Assembly: GCA_963736695.1 (NCBI GenBank)
Contig: CAVTPU010000001.1
Coordinates: forward strand, 992,001-1,056,000
DNA length: 64,000 bases
Source of the DNA: CAVTPU01 sp963736695
GTDB lineage: Bacteria > Actinomycetota > Actinomycetes > Mycobacteriales > Micromonosporaceae
Reading direction: 5' to 3'
The position numbers and the translations under genes are program-made. The notes beneath the pieces are model-generated. The model made no database searches and was not told where the DNA came from. It saw nothing but the letters and a program-made list of their open reading frames with translations. Positions 35,113-43,580 of this stretch are shown one piece after another; the first letter of the stretch is position 1, and each line of letters starts with the position of its first letter.

Positions 35113-35984
35113 CACAGGCCTCCGATGCTCGGGTCGGTGGCGACTGGGCGGGTGGGGTCGGTGATCCAGTGACTCCACGACCCCACATAGAGCGCGGCGT
35201 CGGTCATGTCGGCGTGGTGCATCGCGAGGATCACCAGCGCGGCCGTGACGCCCGAGCCGCAATAGACGCCGACCGGCAGATCCGGGCGTACGCCGGAATC
35301 CGTGAACGCCCGTCGCAACTGCGCCGGGGAGCGCAACCGCCCATCGGGATGGGTCAGCTCGCCGAGGGGCAGATTGACCGCGCCCGGGATGTGCCCGGCG
35401 ACCGCGTCGATCGGTTCGGTCTCGCCGCGGAAGCGTTGGGGCGCCCGAACGTCGAGCAGGACGCCAGTCGCGGCGAGCTGCGCGGCTTCGTCCGCGTCGA
35501 GCACCTGAAGGCAGCCGGGGCGCACGGTGATGTCGCCCGGCCGGACGTTATGACGCGTGTCGTCGTCGCCGGGGATCACCCGCCCGCCAAGGTCAACCCA
35601 CGCGGGCAAGCCGCCGTCGAGCACGCTCACCTGCTCGTGCCCGGCCCACCGCAGCGTCCACCACAGCCGGGCCGCGGCCATGCCGTCACCACCGTCATAG
35701 ACGACGACCGGGTGGCCTGTGCGCACACCGGCCGCGCGCAGGGCCCGCGCGACTGCCTCGGGTTCCGGCAGCGGATGCCGCCCGCCGGCGCCGGGCGGGC
35801 CGCAGAGATCGGCGTCGAGATCGACGAACACCGCACCCGGAATATGGCCATCGAGATAGCTCCGGAGTCCGGGCGGTCCCGCGAGGCTCCACCGCACGTC
35901 GGCGACGACGGGCGGATCATCAGTGTCGAGTTGCCGGGCCAGTGTCGCCGCGTCGATGAGCACCACAGGCACAGTCAACACCAC
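35112..35984 (-). CDS. sseA: Sulfurtransferase (3-mercaptopyruvate/thiosulfate type)
   Basis: A 290-residue protein with two rhodanese domains (about 8-130 and 160-282). The first is inactive structural; the second has the persulfide Cys in VYCGSGVTA, where CGSGVT is typical of 3-mercaptopyruvate sulfurtransferases. It transfers sulfur to cyanide or thiol acceptors in the cytosol. Several GTG codons crowd the start, so the exact first residue is uncertain by a few codons. It is the first gene of the sseA-acuC-pat operon. Confidence 0.88.
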   Translation of the reverse strand: MVLTVPVVLIDAATLARQLDTDDPPVVADVRWSLAGPPGLRSYLDGHIPGAVFVDLDADLCGPPGAGGRHPLPEPEAVARALRAAGVRTGHPVVVYDGGDGMAAARLWWTLRWAGHEQVSVLDGGLPAWVDLGGRVIPGDDDTRHNVRPGDITVRPGCLQVLDADEAAQLAATGVLLDVRAPQRFRGETEPIDAVAGHIPGAVNLPLGELTHPDGRLRSPAQLRRAFTDSGVRPDLPVGVYCGSGVTAALVILAMHHADMTDAALYVGSWSHWITDPTRPVATDPSIGGL

Positions 35985-36165
35985 CGTCCGCCGGTTCGCC
36001 CCCTGTCACACCCGACCCACCGTCGTCCCGCCCGATCCGCTTTGCGCCGATGCGCCTCCTGCCTGGCCGATCATGGGACATAGCCGTCCTCGGAAGTGGC
36101 GACGTGGCTCTCGTGGTGAACTGTCGGTGCCGACCGGTAGCATCTGTGGCCAGGAGGCACCTGCC

Positions 36166-36282
36166 GTGAACCATCGCATCGTCGCGTCGCGCGACGCGCG
36201 CCGCCAACGGGTGGTCGAGATCGACGAGCCGATCAGCGCGACAGAATCCGGGCGTACCCTCGAACGGCAGTCAAGATCATGA
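36166..36282 (+). CDS. Possible 38-codon leader peptide upstream of dtxR/ideR
   Basis: A small frame starting GTG at 36166, with AGGAGGCACC 6 bases upstream, encodes 38 residues (NHRIVASRDARRQRVVEID and a short Ser/Arg tail). Its TGA overlaps the ATG of the DtxR-family gene in an ATGA, so the regulator may be translated by coupling. No family is known. It could also be a chance frame, but the strong ribosome site and the exact overlap argue for translation. Confidence 0.45.
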   Translation: MNHRIVASRDARRQRVVEIDEPISATESGRTLERQSRS

Positions 36283-36965
36283 ATGAGCTAATCGACACGA
36301 CCGAGATGTATTTGCGGACCATTCTGGAGCTGGAAGAGGAGAACGTGCCGCCGCTGCGGGCACGCATCGCCGAACGGCTGAAGCAGAGCGGCCCCACCGT
36401 CAGCCAGACTGTGGCCCGCATGGAACGCGATGGCCTGCTGACGGTGGAGGGCGACCGGCATCTCGCGCTCACCGAACTCGGCCGGACCCGCGCCACCGCG
36501 GTGATGCGCAAGCACCGCCTCGCCGAGCTTCTCCTCGTCAACGTCATCGGCATGGACTATGAAGAGGCCCACGACGAGGCGTGCCGATGGGAACACGTGA
36601 TGAGTGAATCCGTCGAACGCAAGGTCTATGAGCTGCTCGGTCGGCCGGCCCGCTCGCCCTATGGCAACCTGATCCCGGGGCTCGACGCGTTCAGCTCCGG
36701 CGACGATAGCGACGAGGTGGGCGGCATGCCCGAACGCAACCTCGTCTTCCCCGGTCTCACCGGCCGGGTGACCGTGAGCCGGATCTGCGAAAGCGTGCAG
36801 ACCGACGCCGACGTGCTGCGCCAGCTGCACGTCGCGGGTGTCGACCCCGGCGCTCAGGTCGTGGTCGAGCAGGACCGTGACGGCGTCATCGTCGAACGCG
36901 ACGGTGAGCGGGTGCGGTTGCCTCGCGAGGTCGCGTCACGGGTCTTCGTCGCCGCGGGTCACTAA
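36279..36965 (+). CDS. ideR: DtxR/IdeR-family metal-dependent transcriptional regulator
   Basis: A 228-residue repressor. The N-terminal winged helix-turn-helix (about 1-65) contains AERLKQSGPTVSQTVARMER. The dimerisation and metal domain follows (about 66-140) with the ligand segment EACRWEHVMSESVERKV. A C-terminal SH3-like domain (about 150-226, GRVTVSRICESVQTDADVLR, and GAQVVVEQDRDGVIVERDG) completes the full three-domain form, as in IdeR and DtxR. It represses iron-uptake genes when bound to Fe2+. It may be coupled to a 38-codon leader frame. IdeR versus a manganese-type paralogue cannot be settled without ligand-residue comparison. Confidence 0.9.
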   Translation: MNELIDTTEMYLRTILELEEENVPPLRARIAERLKQSGPTVSQTVARMERDGLLTVEGDRHLALTELGRTRATAVMRKHRLAELLLVNVIGMDYEEAHDEACRWEHVMSESVERKVYELLGRPARSPYGNLIPGLDAFSSGDDSDEVGGMPERNLVFPGLTGRVTVSRICESVQTDADVLRQLHVAGVDPGAQVVVEQDRDGVIVERDGERVRLPREVASRVFVAAGH

Positions 36966-37594
36966 CCCCGACCGGTGGCCCGCGAAAGCTCGACGAGCCG
37001 CGCCTCGATGCGTTGCGCGAGGACGATCAACATGGGGATGAGCGTGGCGACACCCACGGACGACACCTCTGCCGGGGCCACATAACGCAGCAGAATCAGT
37101 CGGGAGCTGGCCGAAAGCCAGCCGATCTCGATGCCCGGCCCGGCCTGCGTCACTGTGCCGGCCGGGCCGGTGTTCACCGGTGTGGCGGGCGCGATCGCGG
37201 CGCGATAGGCGGCCCGCCCGAGCGAGGCAACCGCCGCCGACTTGGGGGGCGCGAACAGCACCCGGAAGAGCACCTCGTCGGTCGAGGTCGGGGTCAACGC
37301 GAGGCTGAGCTCGGGAAAGTCATGTCCGGCCTGGGTCAACACGCAGCTGAGTGTGTCGTTGGCCCGTGCCCCGCCCGCAGTGTCGAAACGGACCCCGATC
37401 ACGTCTGCGACCGGGCCATATTCGATGAATTCACAGACCCGTCCGGCCGTCGACGCCGGCCAGGTCTGCGCAGGATTGGCCACGGCGCCGCGCTCACACC
37501 CGGTGAGCATGATGGCCAGCCCAACCGCCATCAGCACCCACGCTCGCCCTCGCCCGCACGCGGGGGACGCGCGCCGATCATCATTGCCGCGCAC
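36962..37594 (-). CDS. Lipoprotein, hypothetical
   Basis: A 210-residue protein with a lipoprotein signal: arginine-rich start, hydrophobic AVGLAIML and lipobox L-T-G-C with Cys 33. The mature part resembles DUF3558-type lipoproteins in style (TAGRVCEFIEYGPVADVIGV, then NDTLSCVLT, with two cysteines). No enzyme motif is seen. The GTG at 37594 is fixed by GGGGAGG 5-6 bases upstream. Convergent with ideR, overlapping it by 4 bp. Confidence 0.7.
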   Translation of the reverse strand: MRGNDDRRASPACGRGRAWVLMAVGLAIMLTGCERGAVANPAQTWPASTAGRVCEFIEYGPVADVIGVRFDTAGGARANDTLSCVLTQAGHDFPELSLALTPTSTDEVLFRVLFAPPKSAAVASLGRAAYRAAIAPATPVNTGPAGTVTQAGPGIEIGWLSASSRLILLRYVAPAEVSSVGVATLIPMLIVLAQRIEARLVELSRATGRG

Positions 37595-37699
37595 GTCGCC
37601 TCCCCTGCCCCGTGCCCGCCGATCGCGCTCACACGCTACGGGAGGTTGGGCTGCTTCGGCTACCCCCACTTTCCGCGCCCTTTTTCGGCGCGATCAGGG

Positions 37700-38890
37700 T
37701 CAGCGGTGCAGGTGGTCGACGATGTATCGAGCGATCTCCAACGAACTCGTGGCCGCCGGCGACGGAGCGTTGAGCACGTGGACCTGCCCCGGAGCATGCA
37801 TGATGAGGAAGTCGTCGACCAGACTCCCGTCGCGCGCGACCGCCTGCGCGCGCACGCCGGCCCCGGCGGGCTCGATGTCGTCGACGGTGATCGCCGGCAC
37901 CAGTCGCGCGAGGCTCGCGGCGAAGAGCGAGCGCGACAGCGAGCGCCGCACCTCGGTGAGGCCATAACGCAGATTCCTCCGCGCGAGCCGCCACATGCCC
38001 GGATAAGACGCCACGGCGGCGAGGTCGGCGAGGTTTATCTGGCTCCACCGATAGCCTTCGCGCGCGAGAGCGAGCACGGCGTTGGGTCCGGCGTGCACCG
38101 TGTCGTCGATCATGCGGGTGAGGTGCACGCCGAGGAAGGGGAATTGCGGATCGGGCACCGGATAGATGAGACCGCGCACCAGGTGCGAGCGGGCCGGCCT
38201 GAGCTGGAAATACTCGCCGCGAAACGCGATGATCCGGGCCGACGGGGTGAGCCCGGCCAAGCGGGCGATCCGGTCGGAGTGCAGCCCGGCGCAGTTGATC
38301 AGATAGTCGGCGGTGACCTCGCCGGCGCTGGTGCGCACGGTCACGGACCCGTCGGCGCCCGGGTTGACCCCGATCACCCGTTCCCCGAGGCGCACCTGTC
38401 CGCCAGCGTCGACGACGAGGTCGGCGAGGACCTGACAGACCCGACCAAAATCGACAATCCCCGTGCCTGGTACGTGCAGCGCGGCGACGCAGGCCACCTC
38501 GGGCTCGATGCCTCGAGCTTCGCTCGGGGGTGAGCTGTCGCGCGGCGAGCCCGTTGGCCTCGGCCCGGCTCGGCGAGGTCGGCGAGGCGGGGCAGTTCGG
38601 ATTCGTCGGTCGCGACGATGAGTTTGCCGCAGATCCGTACGGGGATGTCGTGTTTTTCGCAGAAGTCGACCATGGTTCGTGCGCCCGCGTGACACAGCTC
38701 GCGCCTTGAGGCTGCCCGGCCGGTAGTAGACCCCCGCGTGGATCACTCCGGAGTTGTGTCCGGTCTGGTGCGCGGCGACGCGGTTCTCCTTGTCGAGCAC
38801 CACCACTGTCGCGTGTGGATGCTCCCGGGTGAGCTGGTAGGCCGTGGCGAGTCCCACGATTCCAGCACCAATCACCACATAACGCGCCAA
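37700..38890 (-). pseudogene. lhgO: L-2-hydroxyglutarate oxidase gene with three +1 frameshifts
   Basis: The N-terminus has the FAD-binding ARYVVIGAGIVGLATAYQL and HNSGVIHAGVYYRPGSLKAR; from about residue 128 on the sequence is normal LhgO (EPEVACVAALHVPGTGIVDF, DYLINCAGLHSDRIARLAG, FPFLGVHLTRMIDD). Between them the listed frame is nonsense. The correct peptide appears in a second frame (MVDFCEKHDIPVRICGKLIV, then ATDESELPRLADLAE) and a third frame (RAEANGLAARQLTP). Three single-base insertions, near 38700, 38568 and 38525, account for this and restore the frame. The start codon is TTG. The enzyme oxidises L-2-hydroxyglutarate to 2-oxoglutarate; if the insertions are real the gene is dead. 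Confidence 0.8.
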
Positions 38891-38958
38891 AGCTGTGCGC
38901 CCCTTCGTTCAGCCCCGCCGACCGGCCGGACTATCCCACATCAGCCGAGGCTAGCGCG

Positions 38959-39110
38959 GTGCGCTGGGTGATGCTGGCTGTGCTGGGCATGGTGGCCACC
39001 CTGACACCCGTCGCCGCCGGCTGGGCGGCGGGAGGCAACACCGCCACCGTCTTTTACCGACCGGCCTCAAGCTGGACCACCGCCAGACCTAGGACGTCTC
39101 AGTCTTGGTA
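38959..39110 (+). pseudogene. Possible truncated secreted-protein gene
   Basis: A GTG start at 38959 opens a frame with a convincing Sec signal (RWVMLAVLGMVATLTPVAAG) followed by NTATVFYRPASSWTTARP, which resembles the opening of carbohydrate-binding domains. After about 50 codons the text loses protein character and runs into the end of the convergent SUKH gene. It may be the stump of a deleted exported protein. Confidence 0.3.
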
Positions 39111-39127
39111 CGCCTCGGCCGGGGGCA

Positions 39128-40000
39128 CTACCCGCGCATCTTGCGCCGCTTCGTCTCGATGTCCACCGAGTGTGGGTCGAGCCCATCGGGGCGGCACAGA
39201 TCAGCGATGACGCGTTCGGCGACTGGGCGGACGTCGGAGACGTCGAGTCCGGCGACACGCAGGTCCAGACCGCCGGTTCCGGTTAGGTTGATCGAGATGC
39301 TGGCCTGGGTGCCTCGCAGACATGCTGCCCCAGACAGGGTTGGCAACGCCTCGTGAAAACCGTTTGCCACAAGGCCATCGACAGCATGCCGCAGCAGAAA
39401 AATGGAGCGCGCAATCTCATGCCGCAGCACGTTTGTGACACCCCCAGCGACGGGAGGGAATATATAGGCCTGGCATATCACCGGCAGTCTGTCGAATTCA
39501 AACCAATCGAATATCCGATTACTCATCATCTCACCGAAAGTGCTGTTCGTGTCCCACAGAAACTCTGGGGCGAGTTCGCTGCTCTCTTCGAACCGCACCA
39601 AAGGAGCGTCGACACCGTCACTGCGAGTGAGATCCAAATAGTAGCTATACACCGATTCCCCGGAGTAGTCGGTTTCAAACGCCACTTCAACGAAGCGACC
39701 CCCACCGGTTGGGTCCGGAGAAAAGCTGTCGGCCGCACGTTCGACCAACCTGAGGAAAGAGTGCTCCCGCCCAATGCCGAACGGCTCCAGTCCGCCACTA
39801 TCCTCGCCCATGAAGCCCAGAAACTCTCCATAGCAACGGGGAAGATAGACCCCGTACGTTGCCTCGAATTGTGCAATCAGCTGTGGGTCCGCTGGCCGGA
39901 CTCGGTCCGCAAGACCAGGGTCGCGATCGAGCATGTAGTCTACAAGTGCCGGAAAACTCGGCGCAGCGGAGAATCCCGGTGACCAACGCCTGCTCATCAC
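39128..40000 (-). CDS. SMI1/KNR4 (SUKH) family protein
   Basis: A 290-residue soluble protein. The SUKH core lies at about residues 40-190: DPQLIAQFEATYGVYLPRCY, then GEFLGFMGEDSGGLEPFGIG, FVEVAFETDYSGESVYSYYL and SELAPEFLWDTNSTFGEMMS. SUKH proteins are frequent immunity proteins of polymorphic and contact-dependent toxin systems; no toxin gene is seen next to it. The C-terminal 90 residues are unassigned. Base composition is a little lower in GC than its neighbours, which would fit transfer. Followed 26 bp upstream by the split GNAT/DUF2716 gene. Confidence 0.75.
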   Translation of the reverse strand: MMSRRWSPGFSAAPSFPALVDYMLDRDPGLADRVRPADPQLIAQFEATYGVYLPRCYGEFLGFMGEDSGGLEPFGIGREHSFLRLVERAADSFSPDPTGGGRFVEVAFETDYSGESVYSYYLDLTRSDGVDAPLVRFEESSELAPEFLWDTNSTFGEMMSNRIFDWFEFDRLPVICQAYIFPPVAGGVTNVLRHEIARSIFLLRHAVDGLVANGFHEALPTLSGAACLRGTQASISINLTGTGGLDLRVAGLDVSDVRPVAERVIADLCRPDGLDPHSVDIETKRRKMRG

Positions 40001-40025
40001 TGCACTCTACCGGTCGCCTACGGCG

Positions 40026-40352
40026 TCATCCATCGACAGGACGGCCGCCCCGACGCATCGGTGGGCCCAACATCTCTGTCACGACATCTTCGATATTTTC
40101 GACGAGCCTCGCTCCGAAGACACATAGTGACGGTTCCCAGGGGTGGCCAAACGTGCCCATCCGAAGGTCCGGAGTGACATAGATGTAGTAGTCACCATCC
40201 GGATAGGCGATCCCTGGCCATCCCGGCCCAACGGGCCGGGCGTGCGGGCTGACTCGCAGCGGGTCGAAACGATATGCCTGATGTTGCCAGTTCAGCCAAT
40301 AGATCTCTCCCCACCGAACTGACGGGAGATGATGAGTCCGGTCTGGATCCAC
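40026..40352 (-). pseudogene. C-terminal piece of a frameshifted GNAT-DUF2716 gene
   Basis: This 108-residue frame holds the second half of DUF2716: WGEIYWLNWQHQAYRFDPLR, then PGWPGIAYPDGDYYIYVTPD and GTFGHPWEPSLCVFG. Its N-terminal part (to the GTG start) only overlaps the upstream gene in another phase. The first half of the domain is in the neighbouring frame (40292-41353). A two-base slip in a GAGAG run near 40305-40310 would rejoin them. Alone it is unlikely to be translated well, as it has no ribosome site. Confidence 0.7.
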
Positions 40353-41353
40353 CTCTGAAGGTCGTCGACGGTCGAGTCGTCGACGGCGACAGCTTCGAGC
40401 GACCAGGTGACCGAATCAGCCGGCTCGGTGATCGCGGGAAACGACGTCATCCCCGGTCTGAAATGGAACCGCTCATAGAACGCGCTCCAGATGAGGTCAT
40501 ATTCGCTGGCGCGAACCAAACTCACCGGACGACTCGACACCGCAGGTGGCGCCAACGACCAGTGATAGGACGTGATCTGAGCGACGGGATGGAACCCAGC
40601 GTCGATCAGCAGCGGCACGTCCCCGCCCGACGCCTCGATCGCCACAAAATGGAGGCGTTGGTGAATCGCCCACTCCCGCGCCATCGCGAGCAGGTCACGA
40701 CGTACCTGAGTGAAGCCGTTCACCGCGACAAAGTCCGTCCCGGTGAGAAACTCACCCCACATGCCGGCGATGAGCCCCTCACCGCGTTCGGCCACGAACA
40801 CTGGCGCTTCCCACCACGACGGGCGCCCGTCCGCCCATGCCTCGGCGAACGTCCGCCGATGTGGCTCAGCCTGTCGAGCGGCAGCGATCAGCCAGTCCGG
40901 ATCCGCCGCACTGAAGATCTCGTCGAGGCGTCGGACTCGAACGTCGCCAGCCACGCCACCGTCCGCGCCGATCCCGCCGAGCTTCGGCAGATCCTCGACG
41001 TCGGCGACCAAGGCCGTGCGGTGCCAACCGGTCGTGAAGCCCGCGTCGTGCAGAGCCTGCGACATACCGTCCGGGCCTGGTTCCACCACGCGCCATTCAA
41101 CCGGTTCTCTGCGCTTGCCGAACCGACCCTTCGCGCTGGAGACCTGCCACTGAAGGTCGTCCGATAGCTCCCCGCAGGCTTCGATCGTGCCGTGGGTGCT
41201 GTAGTGGACCCGCACCATTGCGTCGGAAGGGTCGATCACCGCCCCTATCGGGGCACGTGACGGCATCCAGCCGACGACCTCGTCGAGATAACGCGACCGC
41301 AGGTATTCCACCCGACTCGCCACGTCGTCATCGGGCGACGGATGTGGATCCAT
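40292..41353 (-). CDS. GNAT acetyltransferase with the start of a DUF2716 domain, cut by frameshift
   Basis: A protein of about 353 residues. About 1-230 are two GNAT-like parts (YLDEVVGWMPSRAPIGAVID; WEAPVFVAERGEGLIAGMWG; FTQVRRDLLAMAREWAIHQR, the acetyl-CoA helix region). From about 270 DUF2716 begins (YDLIWSAFYERFHFRPGMTS, SVTWSLEAVAVDDSTVDDLQ), but it ends at GGERSIG because of an extra AG near 40305-40310. The other half is in the frame at 40026-40352. Without the slip the full gene would be 40026-41353. The ATG at 41353 is taken as start; ten codons upstream are open. Substrate unknown. Confidence 0.7.
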   Translation of the reverse strand: MDPHPSPDDDVASRVEYLRSRYLDEVVGWMPSRAPIGAVIDPSDAMVRVHYSTHGTIEACGELSDDLQWQVSSAKGRFGKRREPVEWRVVEPGPDGMSQALHDAGFTTGWHRTALVADVEDLPKLGGIGADGGVAGDVRVRRLDEIFSAADPDWLIAAARQAEPHRRTFAEAWADGRPSWWEAPVFVAERGEGLIAGMWGEFLTGTDFVAVNGFTQVRRDLLAMAREWAIHQRLHFVAIEASGGDVPLLIDAGFHPVAQITSYHWSLAPPAVSSRPVSLVRASEYDLIWSAFYERFHFRPGMTSFPAITEPADSVTWSLEAVAVDDSTVDDLQRWIQTGLIISRQFGGERSIG

Positions 41354-41499
41354 GGCGTCACACCTTACAGCGATCGGCCGCACCCTTTGTGGTTTCGCTA
41401 GGCCCCTTCAGCCCACTACCGAGCACAACAGATCGGCCACCCTGCGGATCCAGAACTCCAGTGGCACAGTCGTCGGAGGTACGTTCTCCTATGGTCGGG

Positions 41500-42264
41500 T
41501 CATCGCAGCGGGTGGACTCGGCGTTCACCGCGCTCATCGCTCTCGAGCAAAACGAACGCGTCGATGCCGGAGTGGATGCTCGCCAGACACACCACCTCGG
41601 TCTGTCTGATCATCGCCCGGTGCCGGCGGTGCATGTGGCCGCAGAAATGCCAGCGGGGCTGGATTCGCTCGGTGAGATCCCGCAGCTCGGGTCGCCCAAC
41701 CGCCTCGCCCCCAGGCGGCGCGATTCCCGCTGGCCAGTCGTGAGTGAGCAGCACGTCGATCGGGCCGAGCCGTTGGGCTAACCGCACCGTCTGGCGCACC
41801 TCCTGCAACGTGTAGTGGCACCGGTCACGCTGGGACTCCCGACGCGGCGCTCGTTGCTCGCTCACGCGCGACGAATAAATTCCCGACACGTACGCGACGC
41901 GCAGCCCCGCCACCTCGACGGCACCGTGACGCCCCAGGAAATAGGCCTGATCGCTCCACCAGCCGGGGCCGTGCTGATCGAGTGCCGGCCACGGCTCGTG
42001 ATTGCCGCCAATGAAATACAGCGGCGCGCCGAGATCAAGCAGCCCCTCAACGACGTACGGGAAGTCTCCGATCTTTCGGTATTTCGCTGGCGCGTGCACG
42101 CCCGCCGCGTCGACACCGTCCCGGTTGGCCTCGACATCGCCGACGGCCAGGATCGCGTCGAGCGGGCCGAGTTCGCTCGTCACTCGTTGGGCGGTCTCGG
42201 CGAGCAGTTCGAACTCGCCGTGCACGTCGCCGACGAGCAGCACGCGGCGAGGATGGTCAGACAC
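41500..42264 (-). CDS. Calcineurin-like metallophosphoesterase
   Basis: A 254-residue enzyme. The five metal-site motifs are present: GDVHG (12-16), GDVEAN (about 42-47), GNHEPW (about 92-97), LLTHDWP and CGHMHRRH. This set, with GNHE and the wide W-rich loop after it, is nearest to the DBR1-like and related phosphodiesterase families. It hydrolyses a phosphoester using two metal ions; the natural substrate is unknown. Start GTG. It stands alone between the GNAT gene and a hypothetical operon. Confidence 0.85.
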   Translation of the reverse strand: MSDHPRRVLLVGDVHGEFELLAETAQRVTSELGPLDAILAVGDVEANRDGVDAAGVHAPAKYRKIGDFPYVVEGLLDLGAPLYFIGGNHEPWPALDQHGPGWWSDQAYFLGRHGAVEVAGLRVAYVSGIYSSRVSEQRAPRRESQRDRCHYTLQEVRQTVRLAQRLGPIDVLLTHDWPAGIAPPGGEAVGRPELRDLTERIQPRWHFCGHMHRRHRAMIRQTEVVCLASIHSGIDAFVLLESDERGERRVHPLR

Positions 42265-42372
42265 GATGGCGAGGATGTCATCCGGCGGCGTTGACCGCTA
42301 TCGCTTTTCTGGACCATGTGGCCCGGCACCCCAGCCCTGCGGTGGCTCGGTGCGATCGCCCCAGACAGCGAT

Positions 42373-42579
42373 TCAGCCGTAGGCATATTCGTCGATGTCC
42401 AGCTCTGCGCCTGTGATCCGCAGAAACTCCAGCGTTCGCCGATCGAGGTGCCAGCCCAGCAGCTGGTGTTGTCCGGGCAGCTTCTCCAGACCGTCCACTG
42501 GCCCGCGTAGGGCCTCTGGCTCGCCCTCGGGATGCTCGAAGACTCGGGCGACCCCGTCAGAAGCTACCGCCGCTGTCAT
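42373..42579 (-). CDS. Small hypothetical protein
   Basis: A 68-residue acidic protein (GVARVFEHPEGEPEALRGPV, then RRTLEFLRITGAELDIDEYA). Its ATG overlaps the TGA of the upstream gene (ATGA), so the two form a coupled operon. No family is recognised; the composition is normal for the window. Confidence 0.5.
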   Translation of the reverse strand: MTAAVASDGVARVFEHPEGEPEALRGPVDGLEKLPGQHQLLGWHLDRRTLEFLRITGAELDIDEYAYG

Positions 42580-43355
42580 CGGTCGCCCTCGTCAGCGCTG
42601 ATGATCTCTGGGAGGCGCAGCAGTTCGTCGTCGGAAGCCATCGCATCGCCAGCCGAGACGAATGTGAGCAGCCTGATCGAGCCGCTGTTGGCCGCCGCGG
42701 ACGCGGTCTTGTGGTGCCCGTCGAGCAGGAAGTGGAACAGACCCCAATGCCGTTCCTGTCTGAACCAGGGCCCTTCGATATCGAGAAGCCCGAACGCAAC
42801 GGCCGTCGGTCGGCCAGACGCGCTGGAGTACCGCTCGACGACATCGGCGTCCAGCTCTGTCGGGTCGCTCATGGGGACGGCGAACTCGAAGAGTTCGTCA
42901 TACTCGCCGACACTTCGACGATCGAGCCGGTAGTAGCTCGTATTAGCAGGATCGATGGAGTACTCGAACTCCTCATTGCGCCAGCCTGCCGGTCCGTCGA
43001 CGGAGAAATAGTCGCCCGCTGAGCCGGGCGCGGCGAGCACAGGCTTCGTATCCAGGAGCATCACCTGGTAGTCACCGCGCGGCAGCTGGCCAGCGAAAGT
43101 ATCGATGACGTCCGTGTCGAGTCCATCCAGCCCAGCGTTGAGACGATCTCGAACGTCGGTAGCCGATAGCAGTCCGCTCGGCGCACCCGGTTCGCGACGC
43201 AGGACAAGTCCGCAGGTGCCGCACGAGTATGCGATCTGGTAAGCAGGTACGCCGTCGATGGTTAGGTAACGGCTGGGGCGCCTCTCCCAGTCGACACCGA
43301 TCCGTGGGTTGCGACTCCCGAGCGTCATCAGCTCATGAGCGATGAGTGTGCTCAT
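42576..43355 (-). CDS. Hypothetical protein with CxxC zinc-ribbon-like motif
   Basis: A 259-residue soluble protein. About residues 43-55 read IAYSCGTCGLVLRR, a single CxxC suited to metal or structural use. The rest (about 90-259) is mixed alpha/beta with EYSIDPANTSYYRLDRRSVG and LLDIEGPWFRQERHWGLFHF, reminiscent of uncharacterised ParB-like or HhH-type proteins (GHHKTASAAANSGSIRLLTF), but I cannot place it with confidence. It is coupled to the 68-residue gene downstream. Function unknown. Confidence 0.6.
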   Translation of the reverse strand: MSTLIAHELMTLGSRNPRIGVDWERRPSRYLTIDGVPAYQIAYSCGTCGLVLRREPGAPSGLLSATDVRDRLNAGLDGLDTDVIDTFAGQLPRGDYQVMLLDTKPVLAAPGSAGDYFSVDGPAGWRNEEFEYSIDPANTSYYRLDRRSVGEYDELFEFAVPMSDPTELDADVVERYSSASGRPTAVAFGLLDIEGPWFRQERHWGLFHFLLDGHHKTASAAANSGSIRLLTFVSAGDAMASDDELLRLPEIISADEGDR

Positions 43356-43533
43356 GAGCTCGCGGCCGAGGAGAGCCCCAGTTCGACAGCGACAAGTTCC
43401 GACCGGACTACCTCCAGCAGCCGCCCGATCCAGTTGGTGCCGGGCTTACCGCCTGACTTCACCTTGCCCACCGACCGCGCCTCGATCCCGGCGAACATGG
43501 ACCTCCCACTCGTCGCGCTCGACGGCCGGCGGC

Positions 43534-43570
43534 CCGGTGTGATCGCATCGGACAGTGGCGATCACACCGG
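43534..43570 (-). terminator. Hairpin terminator of nrdRJ
   Basis: A perfect 13-bp inverted repeat (CCGGTGTGATCGC / GCGATCACACCGG) with an 11-base loop lies 11 bases after the nrdJ stop. No T-run is present. It is well placed to end the nrdR-nrdJ transcript. Confidence 0.75.
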
Positions 43571-43580
43571 ACAGTGACTT

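Noticed and set aside
31975..35172. A 1065-codon plus-strand open frame
   Set aside because: Fully antisense to the Pat and acuC genes, which have clear motifs and starts; the frame is a GC-bias shadow.
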